From the NCBI RefSeq assembly GCF_014268815.2, contig NZ_JABWRE020000001.1, forward strand, positions 2,485,001 to 2,549,000: DNA of 64,000 nt, in the 5' to 3' direction. The notes under the pieces are model-generated. The model searched no databases, had not been told where the DNA came from, and was given only the letters and a program-made list of their open reading frames with translations. The DNA comes from Pseudomonas urmiensis (GTDB lineage: Bacteria > Pseudomonadota > Gammaproteobacteria > Pseudomonadales > Pseudomonadaceae). Positions 8,663-17,368 of the stretch are shown one piece after another. The number at the start of each line of letters is the position of its first letter. Position 1 is the first letter of the stretch. The position numbers were made by a program, and so were the translations under genes.

Positions 8663-9148
8663 ATGATCGAACCTGGCATCTACAAAGACGTGATGGGCTC
8701 GTTCCCCTCCGGGGTCACGGTAGTAACCACCCTGGACGCCGACGGCGGCATCGTCGGCATCACCGCCAGCGCCTTCAGCGCGCTGTCGATCGAACCGGCG
8801 CTGGTGCTGTTCTGCCCCAACTACGCCTCGGACACCTACCCGATCCTGCGCGACAGCAAGCAATTCGCCATCCACTTGCTGTCTGCCGAACAGACGGCCG
8901 AGGCCTATGCCTTTGCCGGCAAGGGCAAGGACAAGGCCAAAGGCGTTCAATGGCACCTGAGCGAGCTGGGCAATCCGCTGCTGAGCAAGGCTACGGCGAT
9001 CATCGAGTGCGAGCTGTGGCGCGAGTACGACGGCGGTGACCACGCGATCATCGTCGGCGCGGTGAAGAACCTGGTGCTGCCGGCCGAGCCGGTGACGCCG
9101 ATGGTCTACCACAAAGGCAAGCTGGGCGCCCTGCCCCCACTTGGCTGA
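8663..9148 (+). CDS. Flavin reductase-like protein 2
   Basis: A 161-residue flavin reductase with SFPSGVTVVTT and ASAFSALSIEPALVLF, nearly collinear with flavin reductase 1 (same length, about 70% identical by eye). The ATG at 8663, 14 bases after the ALDH stop, restores the same N-terminus as copy 1 (MIxPxIYKxVxGSFPSG); an in-frame start further upstream lies inside the ALDH gene. It gives the locus a second FMNH2 source in the operon that lacks a monooxygenase, so either both feed the single oxygenase or the copy serves another enzyme elsewhere. Confidence 0.92.
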   Translation: MIEPGIYKDVMGSFPSGVTVVTTLDADGGIVGITASAFSALSIEPALVLFCPNYASDTYPILRDSKQFAIHLLSAEQTAEAYAFAGKGKDKAKGVQWHLSELGNPLLSKATAIIECELWREYDGGDHAIIVGAVKNLVLPAEPVTPMVYHKGKLGALPPLG

Positions 9149-9160
9149 TCGACCTTTGAG

Positions 9161-9311
9161 TCGGCGGTGGCTTTTTCGCGGGCAAGCCCGCTCCCACAGG
9201 GATCGCACAGATCCCAAGTTCTGTGAAGTACCTGTGGGAGGGATCACGCAGATCCCAACTTCTGTGAAGTACCTGTGGGAGCGGGCTTGCCCGCGAAAAA
9301 GCCACCGCCGA
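9161..9311. repeat. Long perfect inverted repeat built on REPs, with internal direct repeat
   Basis: Bases 9161-9200 are an exact 40-base inverted copy of 9272-9311, each containing a REP core and extending well beyond it (GGCGGTGGC arms). Inside, a 40/41-base unit containing CTGTGAAGTACCTGTGGGAG is present twice in tandem (about 9201-9240 and 9241-9281) with a few differences. It separates the flavin reductase 2 gene from the next gene. Confidence 0.85.
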
Positions 9312-9384
9312 TGACCCTGTTTTTAGGGGCCGCGCTACCCTCTCACCAATGGTTGCTGCCCCTGTTTTGATTCGGAGCTAGACA

Positions 9385-9774
9385 ATGAGCAACGAAAAGT
9401 ACGAGAAAGGCCTGCAGATTCGCACCCAGGTGCTGGGCGAGGACTACGTCAAGCGCTCGATCGAAAACGCCGACGAGTTCACCCAGCCGCTCCAGGAGCT
9501 GGTTACCGAGTACTGCTGGGGCCATGTCTGGGGCCGCGATGGCTTGTCGCGCAAAGAGCGCAGCATGATAAACTTGGCCATGATTTCCGCGCTCAACCGG
9601 CCCCACGAGCTCAAGCTGCATATCCGCGGCGCACTGCGCAATGGCCTGAGCCGAGAACAGATTCGCGAGATCCTGCTCCAGGTCGGCATTTACTGCGGCG
9701 TGCCCGCGGCGGTGGACAGCTTCCGCCTGGCCCGCGAAGCGTTCGCCGAAGCCGACACGGAGTCAACCCGTTAA
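9385..9774 (+). CDS. Carboxymuconolactone decarboxylase (CMD) family protein
   Basis: A 129-residue PcaC-like protein. The conserved stretch EYCWGHVWGRDGLSRKERSM, then ALNRPHELKLHIRGALRNG and the C-terminal ILLQVGIYCGVPAAVDSFR, match 4-carboxymuconolactone decarboxylase. It lacks the CxxC of peroxidase-active AhpD types. Lying in the catabolic locus and just before the GntR gene, it may decarboxylate a pathway intermediate rather than serve the protocatechuate route, since no other pca gene is present. A CGGAG ribosome site precedes the ATG. A REP-rich gap splits it from the upstream operon, so it may be transcribed separately. Confidence 0.88.
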   Translation: MSNEKYEKGLQIRTQVLGEDYVKRSIENADEFTQPLQELVTEYCWGHVWGRDGLSRKERSMINLAMISALNRPHELKLHIRGALRNGLSREQIREILLQVGIYCGVPAAVDSFRLAREAFAEADTESTR

Positions 9775-9864
9775 CAACGGGCTGTTCGAACCACCGCAAG
9801 GAGCAGCGCCCGGTTCGGGGGTGCCCTTCGGGTTGGCGCAACAGCCTCATAAAGAGCGCACCTG

Positions 9865-10617
9865 ATGAAACGCCAGCCACTCGACGACAGCTTCAAGGTC
9901 AACCGCAACCCAGTCACCCTGCGTGAAATCGTGCTCGATAAACTGCGCGGGGCGATCATGAACTTCCACCTGCTGCCCGGCGACCGCCTGGTCGAGCGCG
10001 ACCTCTGCGACCGCCTCGGCGTCAGCCGCACCTCGGTGCGTGAAGCCCTGCGCCACCTGGAATCCGAAGGCCTGGTCGAATTCGCCGACGCCAAAGGGCC
10101 GCGCGTGGCGATCATCACCCTGGAAGACGCCTGCGACATCTACGAGCTGCGCTGCGTGCTCGAAGGGCTGATCGTCCAGCTGTTCACCCTCAATGCCAAG
10201 GCCAAGGACATCCGCGCCCTGGAGCGCGCCCTGGAGGTGAACCGCGAGGCACTGGAAGAAGGCGAGCTGCAGCAAGTGCTCGAATCGGTGCAAGGCTTCT
10301 ATGACGTGCTGCTGGAAGGTTCCGGCAACCGCGTCGCCGCCACCCAGCTGCGTCAGCTGCAAGCACGCATCAGCTACCTGCGCGCCACCTCGGTGTCGCA
10401 GGCCAATCGTCGTGGTGCCAGCAACCAGGAAATGGAAAAGATCGTCGCGGCGATCAAGAGCGGCGACCCGCAAGCGGCGCACCAAGCCTCGGTCGACCAC
10501 GTACGCGCCGCCGCCAAGGTCGCGCTGGACTACCTGCGCCAGAAGCAGGATGACAACGCCAAGGTGCGCGAAATCATCGAGCCCCTGGTCCTGAAGGACC
10601 CTCGCATAGGCCGCTAA
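9865..10617 (+). CDS. GntR family regulator, FCD subfamily
   Basis: A 250-residue one-component regulator. The N-terminal winged helix shows REIVLDKLRGAIMNFHLLPGD, RLVERDLCDRLGVSRTSVREAL and LESEGLVEF, and the C-terminal all-helical FCD ligand domain begins near ACDIYELRCVLEG. FCD regulators typically repress catabolic operons and are released by a pathway metabolite; they bind palindromes of GT-Nx-AC form. The repeated TGGTATACCA sites in this window have that form and flank the genes around it, so this is the best candidate regulator. It follows the CMD gene by 90 bases. Confidence 0.93.
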   Translation: MKRQPLDDSFKVNRNPVTLREIVLDKLRGAIMNFHLLPGDRLVERDLCDRLGVSRTSVREALRHLESEGLVEFADAKGPRVAIITLEDACDIYELRCVLEGLIVQLFTLNAKAKDIRALERALEVNREALEEGELQQVLESVQGFYDVLLEGSGNRVAATQLRQLQARISYLRATSVSQANRRGASNQEMEKIVAAIKSGDPQAAHQASVDHVRAAAKVALDYLRQKQDDNAKVREIIEPLVLKDPRIGR

Positions 10618-10619
10618 GC

Positions 10620-11183
10620 ATGCCCAACGCCCCGCGCTATTGCCCGCACTGCACCACAGAGCTTGCCCGGGGCGTTCCCACTGGCGATACCCACGAACGC
10701 CTGCACTGCACTGGCTGCGGTTACATTCACTACATCAACCCGAAGATCATCGCCGGCTGCATCATCGAACGCGATGGCAAGTACCTGTTGTGCCAGCGCG
10801 CCATTCCCCCGCGCCCTGGCACCTGGACCTTGCCGGCGGGCTTCATGGAAGCGGGTGAAACCACCGAACAGGCGGCGCTGCGTGAAGTGTGGGAAGAAAG
10901 CGGCGTGCATGCCGAAATCGTCTCGCCCTACTCGATCTTCAGCGTGGCCAAGATCAGCGAGGTGTACATCATCTTTCGCGCCATCGCCACGCAGGAGACT
11001 GGCCAGTTCGGGCCGGAGACGCTTGCCTACAAGTTCTTCGAACCTGATGAGATCCCCTGGGATGAGATCTACTACCCGGCGATTCGGCAGATCCTCGAGC
11101 GCTATATCCTTGAGCGGCAGGCGGGGGTGTATGGGATCTACATGGGCAATGACGACACCGGCAAGGTGCATTTCATTCGCTGA
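10620..11183 (+). CDS. Nudix hydrolase with N-terminal zinc ribbon
   Basis: A 187-residue protein. Two CxxC pairs (YCPHCT and LHCTGCGY) make a zinc ribbon, followed by the Nudix box GFMEAGETTEQAALREVWEESGV-type sequence, complete in its G, E and REVWEE residues. Relatives hydrolyse NADH, ADP-ribose or other nucleoside diphosphate derivatives. It starts two bases after the GntR stop codon, so it is probably co-transcribed with it, although the same gene occurs in other genomic settings as a stand-alone housekeeping enzyme. Substrate not assigned. Confidence 0.88.
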   Translation: MPNAPRYCPHCTTELARGVPTGDTHERLHCTGCGYIHYINPKIIAGCIIERDGKYLLCQRAIPPRPGTWTLPAGFMEAGETTEQAALREVWEESGVHAEIVSPYSIFSVAKISEVYIIFRAIATQETGQFGPETLAYKFFEPDEIPWDEIYYPAIRQILERYILERQAGVYGIYMGNDDTGKVHFIR

Positions 11184-11279
11184 TCTGTGCACTGCCCGCA
11201 CTGCCAACACAAATCTCTCGCCAGCAAGCCAATCTCAGGGCACCCTTATCACTCCCTGATGCAAGGACCAGCAAACCCC

Positions 11280-13451
11280 ATGGCGAAATGGTTGGAAGGC
11301 GGCGGATCCATGGCCGAGCGAATCCGCAACCACGACTGGCCAGCCACCCCGCTCGGCCCGCTCGAGTCCTGGCCAGACGTGCTCAAGACCACCGTAGCAC
11401 TGTGCCTGGGCTCACATTTTCCGCAGGCCGTGCTCTGGGGCGATGAGCTGATCACCCTGCACAACGATGCCTTCAGCGCGATTCTCGGCGAAAAACCCTT
11501 AGCCCTGGGGCGGCCATTCAGCGAGGTGTGGCAGGAAGCCTGGAGCGACATCAAGGCGATGGCCGACCGCGCGCTGGCAGGCGAAGCGGTGTTCATCGAG
11601 AATTTTCCGCTGCTGATCAACCGCAGCGATGGTCCGGAGCGGGCCTATTTCACCTTCTGCTACAGCCCCATCCGCGATCAGTATGGGCAGATCGTCGGCA
11701 TGATCGACACGGTAACGGAAACCACTGCCACCGTAGTTGCCAACCAGCGCCTGAACTTCCTCGACAATCTCAGCCGCGCCCTGGCCGATGCCAATGACCC
11801 CGATCGGATCATGGCCACCACCACCGGTATGCTGGTCGAGCACCTGCGCCTGTCCAGTTGCGCCTACGCGGTAATGGACGCCGACCAGGACGGTTTCACC
11901 ATCTGTGGTGACGCGGTAGCGCCAGGTTCACCACGCCTGGTCGGACAATACCGCCTGGCCGATTTCGGCACCCTGGCGGTCAAGCAACTGCGCGCCGGCT
12001 TGCCGCTGGTGATCAACGACAACCTCAATCAGCTCGAACCGCAGGAAGCGGCGACCTTCCAGGCCATCGGCATCACCGCGACCATCTGCATGCCGCTGAT
12101 CAAGGAGGGTCGGTTGACCGCGCTAATGGCCATCCATGACCGAGTACCGCGCCAGTGGACCAGCTATGAACAAGCGTTGATCAGCGAAGTGACCGAGCGC
12201 TGCTGGGCGCATATTCAACGCGTCCAGGCCTACGCCGAAGTGCGCGAGACGGCGGCTGCGCTGGAGGCGCTGAACGCCACCCTGGAGCATCGCGTACAGG
12301 AGCGTACCGAGCAGTTGCTGCACACCGAGGCGATGCTGCGCCAGACCCAGAAGCTGGAAGCCATCGGCCAGCTGACCGGCGGCGTTGCCCATGACTTCAA
12401 CAACCTGCTGACCATCATCCGCTCATCCCTGCACTTTCTGCAGCGCCCGGATCTGGACGACAACCGCCGCCAGCGCTACCTCAAGACCATGGCCGACACC
12501 GTCGATCGCGGCGCCAAGCTCACCGGTCAGCTGCTCGCCTTCGCTCGCCGCCAAGCGCTCAGCCCGCAGGTGTTCGACGCCGGGCCAAGGCTGCAAGGCA
12601 TGGCGGAAATGCTCGATACCGCCACCGGGGCGCGCATCCAGGTCAGCCTGGAACTGCCCGAGTCGCCCTGCTACATCCGCGCCGACCTTGGCCAGTTGGA
12701 AACAGCGCTCATCAACCTGATGATCAATGGCCGCGATGCCATGGCCGGCGAAGGCACCCTGCACTTGCGCCTGGTTGCCGACCAACGCATGCCCGGCGCA
12801 CCCGGGCGCTTTGCAGCGATTTCGGTGAGCGACAGTGGCGTGGGGATTGCTCCTGAACTGCTTGAGCGCATTTTCGATCCGTTCTTCACCACCAAGGCTG
12901 CGGGCGAAGGGACGGGGCTTGGCTTGTCCCAGGTGTTTGGCTTCGTCAAGCAATCGGGCGGTGATGTGCAGGTGAACAGTGTTGCCGGCCAAGGCACCAC
13001 GTTTACCCTGTACCTGCCCCAGGAAAGCGCGGCAGATTCGCCGCAAACCGCCCTGCCGAGCAGTGCCCCTGTGGCCCTGGCCGGCAGCAGCAAACGGCGC
13101 ATCCTGGTGGTCGAGGACAACGCCGATGTCGGCAGTTTCACCACCCAGATGCTCAAGGAGCATGGCTATCAGGTCAGTTTGGCGCTTTGCGCCGAGGATG
13201 CCCTGGCGCAATTGAGTGGCGCCCAGGGACAGTTCGATGCGGTGTTCTCTGATGTAGTGATGCCCGGCATGGGCGGCCTGGCCTTGGCCAAGGAGCTGCG
13301 TCGCAGCCGCCCACAGACGCCAGTGATCCTCACCTCTGGCTACAACGAGGCCATGGCTGAAGGGGGGCATCAGGGCTTCGCGTTCCTGGCCAAGCCCTAT
13401 TCGGCCGAGCAGGTGTGCCAACTGCTGGAAAAAGTGCTGGGGGCCGCCTGA
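11280..13451 (+). CDS. Hybrid sensor kinase: PAS-GAF-HisKA-HATPase-receiver
   Basis: About 723 residues with no membrane helix. Order: PAS-like domain (from [17 protein letters not shown]), GAF domain, coiled coil, HisKA with the phosphohistidine in [11 protein letters not shown], HATPase with DPFFTTK and GTGLGLSQV, and a receiver whose phospho-aspartate is in FSDVVMPGM. The receiver is C-terminal and there is no output domain, so signal must pass to another protein. The start is uncertain: ATG 11280 or 11259 are both possible and AAGGA lies before the former. It converges on a second kinase of the same layout. Confidence 0.88.
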   Translation: MAKWLEGGGSMAERIRNHDWPATPLGPLESWPDVLKTTVALCLGSHFPQAVLWGDELITLHNDAFSAILGEKPLALGRPFSEVWQEAWSDIKAMADRALAGEAVFIENFPLLINRSDGPERAYFTFCYSPIRDQYGQIVGMIDTVTETTATVVANQRLNFLDNLSRALADANDPDRIMATTTGMLVEHLRLSSCAYAVMDADQDGFTICGDAVAPGSPRLVGQYRLADFGTLAVKQLRAGLPLVINDNLNQLEPQEAATFQAIGITATICMPLIKEGRLTALMAIHDRVPRQWTSYEQALISEVTERCWAHIQRVQAYAEVRETAAALEALNATLEHRVQERTEQLLHTEAMLRQTQKLEAIGQLTGGVAHDFNNLLTIIRSSLHFLQRPDLDDNRRQRYLKTMADTVDRGAKLTGQLLAFARRQALSPQVFDAGPRLQGMAEMLDTATGARIQVSLELPESPCYIRADLGQLETALINLMINGRDAMAGEGTLHLRLVADQRMPGAPGRFAAISVSDSGVGIAPELLERIFDPFFTTKAAGEGTGLGLSQVFGFVKQSGGDVQVNSVAGQGTTFTLYLPQESAADSPQTALPSSAPVALAGSSKRRILVVEDNADVGSFTTQMLKEHGYQVSLALCAEDALAQLSGAQGQFDAVFSDVVMPGMGGLALAKELRRSRPQTPVILTSGYNEAMAEGGHQGFAFLAKPYSAEQVCQLLEKVLGAA

Positions 13452-13454
13452 GTC

Positions 13455-15665
13455 TCAGGCGCTGATCCGCAGCAGCCGCGCCAGGCTTTCAGCCAGCTCT
13501 GCGCGGCGAAAGGGTTTGCGCAGCACCTCGAAACCGTAAAGCTCACGCGGCGAGAGGTTGGCGTAGCCGGTGATGATCAACACGGGCAGGTCCTGATGCT
13601 GCTGGCGCAGTTGATGGGCGAACTGGGCGCCGGTCTCGTCACTCATGATCTGGTCGGTGACCAGCACATCCATGACCAGCCCCTGAGCGATCAAGGCGCG
13701 TGCCTGCGCCGGGCTGGCGGCCTCGCTCACCTCGTAGCCCAGGTCGCGCAACTGCAGCGCGGTGGCATGGCGCACGATCTCTTCGTCATCCACCAGCAGC
13801 ACCCGCGTAGCCTCACGAGCCCGTGGCGGCTCTTGAGCTGGGCTGCCCGCGTCGACCACATGGGGCTCTCCCTGCGGCAGCCAGAGCGTCGCCTGGGTGC
13901 CCTCGCCCGGGCGCGAATGAATGGCAAAACCGCCCCCCGATTGCCCTGCCAAGCCCTGCACCATCGGCAGGCCGAGCCCCGTCCCCTTGCCGACACCCTT
14001 GGTCGAGTAGAACGGCTCAAAGCAGCGAGCCAGGACTTCTTCATCCATGCCACAGCCGTTATCAGCCACTTGCAGCCACAGCTGTTGTCCGGCCACACCC
14101 TCTGGCCGCGGCGGGCCTGTGTCGGCGCCACCGGCAGAGATCAGCAGACGCCCGCCACTGTTCATCGCATCGCGGGCATTGACCACCAGGTTGAGCACTG
14201 CCAGCTCCAACTGGTGCGGGTCGACCAGCACGCTGGGCAGTCGCGCATCGATCTGCACCACCACCTCGATGGTTGGCCCCAGCGAACGGGCAATCAACTC
14301 GCGCATGTCACCGACCAGCATGGCCAGTGACACTGCCTGGGGTTTGAGGGTCTGCCGGCGCGCGAAGCTGAGCAGGCGGCCGACCAGGTTGCGCGCGCGA
14401 TCCGCCGCTTGCAGCGCCCCATCGATCAGTCGGGTCGAGCGGCCGATATCGTCCGGGCGGCGGCGGATCAGCTCAAGCGAAGCGATGATCGGGGTGAGCA
14501 TGTTATTGAAGTCATGGGCGATGCCACCGGTCAGCTGGCCGATCATTTCCATCTTGCGCACTTCGTGCAGTTGCAGCATCGCCGCTTCGCGCTCGCTGAG
14601 CATGCTGGCGACGCGCTCCTCCAGGCTCTCATTGAGCGCCATCAGTTCGGCAAAGGTCGCCTCCAGGTGTGCAGCACTGGCGCGCAAGGCCCGCTCGGCG
14701 CGGGCGTGGGTAATGGCCTTCCAGACCTGCTTGGCGGTTTCCTGGACCAACAGGCACTCGTCCTCGACGAACACATGAGGGGTATGAAATTGCACCGTCA
14801 GCATCGCCTCCAAACCGCTCGCCTGGAGCACGGGCACATGCAAGCTGGCGCACAGATCGGCCGAAGTACCGGCGGGGAAATCGCTCTGGACGCTCATGCC
14901 GCTGGCCAGTTGATCGTGCAATTGCGCAGCGAAGGCCTGGTAGTTCTGCTCACCGGTCAGCGAGGTCACGCCATCGACCCAGTCGCGGGCAACCCGCAGG
15001 TGCTGACCATCGCCGAGATCTTCGCCAAAAAATACCCGTGAGGCGCCAAGCTCCTCGCCCAGCCGGCGCAGCGCGTAGGCTTCGATGGCCTCAGGCTCAT
15101 CCATGCCCGGCAACGCCTGCCCCAGCTCCAGCAGAAAGGCCTGGCGGCGCTGGAACTGCACCCGTTCGGTGGTTTCGGTAACGATACAGAGCACGCCGCC
15201 AACGCTGCCATCGGCCTCGCGCACGGCTGAGTAGGAGACATCGAAGTAGGCCGTTTCACCTAAGCCTCGGCGTTCGATATAGAACGGCCGATCATTGGCC
15301 GAAAAGGTTTCGCCGGTTTCGCGCACGCCGCGCAGCAGCGGTTCAAGATCGTCCCACAGCTCGCTCCAGTTCTCCTGCCCCGCTCGGCCCAGGGCACGTG
15401 GATGCTTGGCTCCGATAGTCGGCGCATACGCCTCGTTGTACAGCGCTACGTAGTCGGCGCCCCAGAACAACACGATCTGCGCCTTGGCCGGAAGAATAGT
15501 GGCCATGAGCGTTTTCAGGCTGGCGGACCAATCGGCCGGCGCCCCTAATGGCGAGGTGTCCCAGTCCAACGACTGCAGCAACGTGCTGACCGTGCCGCCA
15601 CCGAGCAAGAAGCTCGGCATCGGGCTATGCGGGGAGTTTGCGTCGTTGTCCGAAACTGATTTCAT
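13455..15665 (-). CDS. Hybrid sensor kinase: PAS-GAF-HisKA-HATPase-receiver (second of convergent pair)
   Basis: About 736 residues, soluble. PAS domain near residues 25-170, GAF near 180-320, coiled coil, HisKA GGIAHDFNNML, HATPase (DNGCGMDEEV, FYSTKGVGKGTGLGLPMV) and a C-terminal receiver with VTDQIMSDE. The receiver motif is slightly unusual in having Q after the aspartate. ATG 15665 is preferred because AGGA sits just upstream; a GTG at 15695 would add ten residues. Only three bases separate its stop from the stop of the facing kinase. Confidence 0.87.
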   Translation of the reverse strand: MKSVSDNDANSPHSPMPSFLLGGGTVSTLLQSLDWDTSPLGAPADWSASLKTLMATILPAKAQIVLFWGADYVALYNEAYAPTIGAKHPRALGRAGQENWSELWDDLEPLLRGVRETGETFSANDRPFYIERRGLGETAYFDVSYSAVREADGSVGGVLCIVTETTERVQFQRRQAFLLELGQALPGMDEPEAIEAYALRRLGEELGASRVFFGEDLGDGQHLRVARDWVDGVTSLTGEQNYQAFAAQLHDQLASGMSVQSDFPAGTSADLCASLHVPVLQASGLEAMLTVQFHTPHVFVEDECLLVQETAKQVWKAITHARAERALRASAAHLEATFAELMALNESLEERVASMLSEREAAMLQLHEVRKMEMIGQLTGGIAHDFNNMLTPIIASLELIRRRPDDIGRSTRLIDGALQAADRARNLVGRLLSFARRQTLKPQAVSLAMLVGDMRELIARSLGPTIEVVVQIDARLPSVLVDPHQLELAVLNLVVNARDAMNSGGRLLISAGGADTGPPRPEGVAGQQLWLQVADNGCGMDEEVLARCFEPFYSTKGVGKGTGLGLPMVQGLAGQSGGGFAIHSRPGEGTQATLWLPQGEPHVVDAGSPAQEPPRAREATRVLLVDDEEIVRHATALQLRDLGYEVSEAASPAQARALIAQGLVMDVLVTDQIMSDETGAQFAHQLRQQHQDLPVLIITGYANLSPRELYGFEVLRKPFRRAELAESLARLLRISA

Positions 15666-15845
15666 TTCATCCTGACCATCGGTTGCCCTAGGCACAGTGC
15701 CATCTACCTGATGGATAAGAAATCAGAGAACGCCAGACGTTCCGCTGGGCTCAACAGTTAGTTGTCGACAGCCAATACGCCAGCGATAGATGTCGCCCCA
15801 GGGGGCTGCCTTGCAGCCCATCGCAGGCTGCGCCAGCGCCTACCG

Positions 15846-16460
15846 TTAGATCAGTTGCCCAGCTATCAAACTCACCCCGATCACCATCATCGCCGAACCC
15901 GACACCCTGCCGACCAGCCTCGCCGCCGCCGGGCGGCTGCGCAATACAGCCTTGGCGCCGTAGCCGACCAGCAGGTAGACCACCAGCGAGCTGAACAGGT
16001 GGACCAACCCCAGCAGCAGAATCTGCAGCGGTAGCGGCCAAGTTGAGGATGGATCGGTGAACTGTGGCAGCAAGGCCAGAAACAGCAAGAACACTTTGGG
16101 GTTCAGACCGCTGACGCAAAACCCCTTGAGCGCCCAGCGTGCCCCCGATCCTGCTTCATCGGCCTGGGCCGCTTCGGGCGCTGCCGGGCGCAACAGCAGA
16201 TTACCGCCCAACCACAGCAGGTAAGCGGAGCCAGCCAAGGTCAGCAGCGACAGTGCCAGCGGATGCCCGGCGATCAGGCTACCGACCCCGGCGGCCACCA
16301 CCAGTGTCGCGAGAAAGTGCCCCGAGAGCATGCCAGCTACCGCAGGCATCACCCAGCGTCCACGCATACCGGCCGAGATGGCGTAGGCCCAATCGGCACC
16401 CGGGGTAATGACAAACAGCAACGATACGGCCCAGAACGCCGCCAACACACTGATAGCCAC
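15846..16460 (-). CDS. LysE/RhtB family amino-acid exporter
   Basis: A 204-residue, six-helix inner-membrane exporter with the family's N-terminal FVITPGADW motif and the central GLNPKVFLLFLALLPQF block. Divergent from an Lrp/AsnC regulator across a 111-base gap, a common arrangement in which the regulator senses the exported amino acid. The substrate is not predictable. Confidence 0.92.
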   Translation of the reverse strand: MAISVLAAFWAVSLLFVITPGADWAYAISAGMRGRWVMPAVAGMLSGHFLATLVVAAGVGSLIAGHPLALSLLTLAGSAYLLWLGGNLLLRPAAPEAAQADEAGSGARWALKGFCVSGLNPKVFLLFLALLPQFTDPSSTWPLPLQILLLGLVHLFSSLVVYLLVGYGAKAVLRSRPAAARLVGRVSGSAMMVIGVSLIAGQLI

Positions 16461-16571
16461 TTGAGTCTTCCTTCAGATCAGCTTTGGATGAAGAAAGATT
16501 ACGGATATCGCCGAGGGATTTTCTTTCGTATATTCCCTCCCTGCGAACAATTACTGGAAGATTCTTCCCCA

Positions 16572-17024
16572 ATGGACAGAACCGATCGCAAGATCCTTGC
16601 CGAGCTGCAACAAGACGGTCGCTTGTCGGTAACCGACCTGGCCGAGCGCGTCGGCTTGAGCCTCTCGCCCTGCCATCGACGCTTGAAAGCACTGGAGGAA
16701 TCTGGCGCCATTGTGGGCTATCACGCACGCTTGGCGCCGGCGGCGCTAGGCTTGAACTTCGCCGCGTTGGTCTTCGTGACCTTGCGCGAAGTCACCCGCC
16801 AGCCGGTGGCGGACTTTGAAGCGGCGCTGGCGCAGATTCCGCAGATCGTCGAGGCGCAGCGCTTGTTTGGCGATCCGGACTACCTGCTGCATGTGGTAGC
16901 GCGTGATCTCCCGGCGTTTCAGAAACTCTATGACGAGCAGTTGACCAGCATCCCCAACGTCAAGCGGCTGAGCTCGACGCTGGTGATGAAAGAAGTGATT
17001 CAGGATCGATTGTTGCCAATGTAG
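16572..17024 (+). CDS. Lrp/AsnC family regulator
   Basis: A 150-residue regulator: helix-turn-helix (MDRTDRKILAELQQDGRLSV, then AERVGLSLSPCHRRLKALEE) plus a RAM ligand domain with the GDPDYLLHVV motif. The ATG start gives the typical N-terminus, with the divergent LysE-type exporter next door as its probable target. An in-frame stretch upstream has no Lrp-like sequence and was not included. Confidence 0.93.
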   Translation: MDRTDRKILAELQQDGRLSVTDLAERVGLSLSPCHRRLKALEESGAIVGYHARLAPAALGLNFAALVFVTLREVTRQPVADFEAALAQIPQIVEAQRLFGDPDYLLHVVARDLPAFQKLYDEQLTSIPNVKRLSSTLVMKEVIQDRLLPM

Positions 17025-17368
17025 TTGGCAGCTGCACGGCTTGTGTCGACTGCCAGCGAAAGGCCCGCCCAAACCCGCTTTTTACTCGCCCTCTGAGCGT
17101 GCAGTGCGCACCAACACGGCTCACTGCGTGCTGACGCCAACCCGCTTGAAGCCCCAACCCCGTGGCCTTCAGCCCGGTGGCCCGTTCCTTGCTGCCAGCG
17201 ACCTCTTAACCTTTTGTCAGCCTTAGGTTTTTTAAGGTTCATGAGCACATATTTACTAATTTCTCGATCCCTGCGCACCCCGCATCATCCCTCCAACAAG
17301 AACGCGTCGCCCCTTGCCGGCACGCACCCGGGCACTCCCCCGTGCCCCACCTTGCCTTGGAGTCAGTC
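17025..17368. other. Intergenic gap before NCS1 permease B
   Basis: About 340 bases without a convincing gene. TTGTCA at about 17216 and an AT-rich stretch to 17260 may hold the permease promoter. I found no copy of the TGGTATACCA operator here, in contrast to NCS1 permease A. Confidence 0.4.

Noticed and set aside
5680..9148. A rut (uracil) operon
   Set aside because: A luciferase-like oxygenase, flavin reductase and hydrolase are present, but there is no RutB, RutC or RutE, and ALDH and AA_synth do not belong to that pathway.
9161..9311. CRISPR array
   Set aside because: Repeats are REP palindromes and one 40-base duplication, with no regular spacers and no cas genes.
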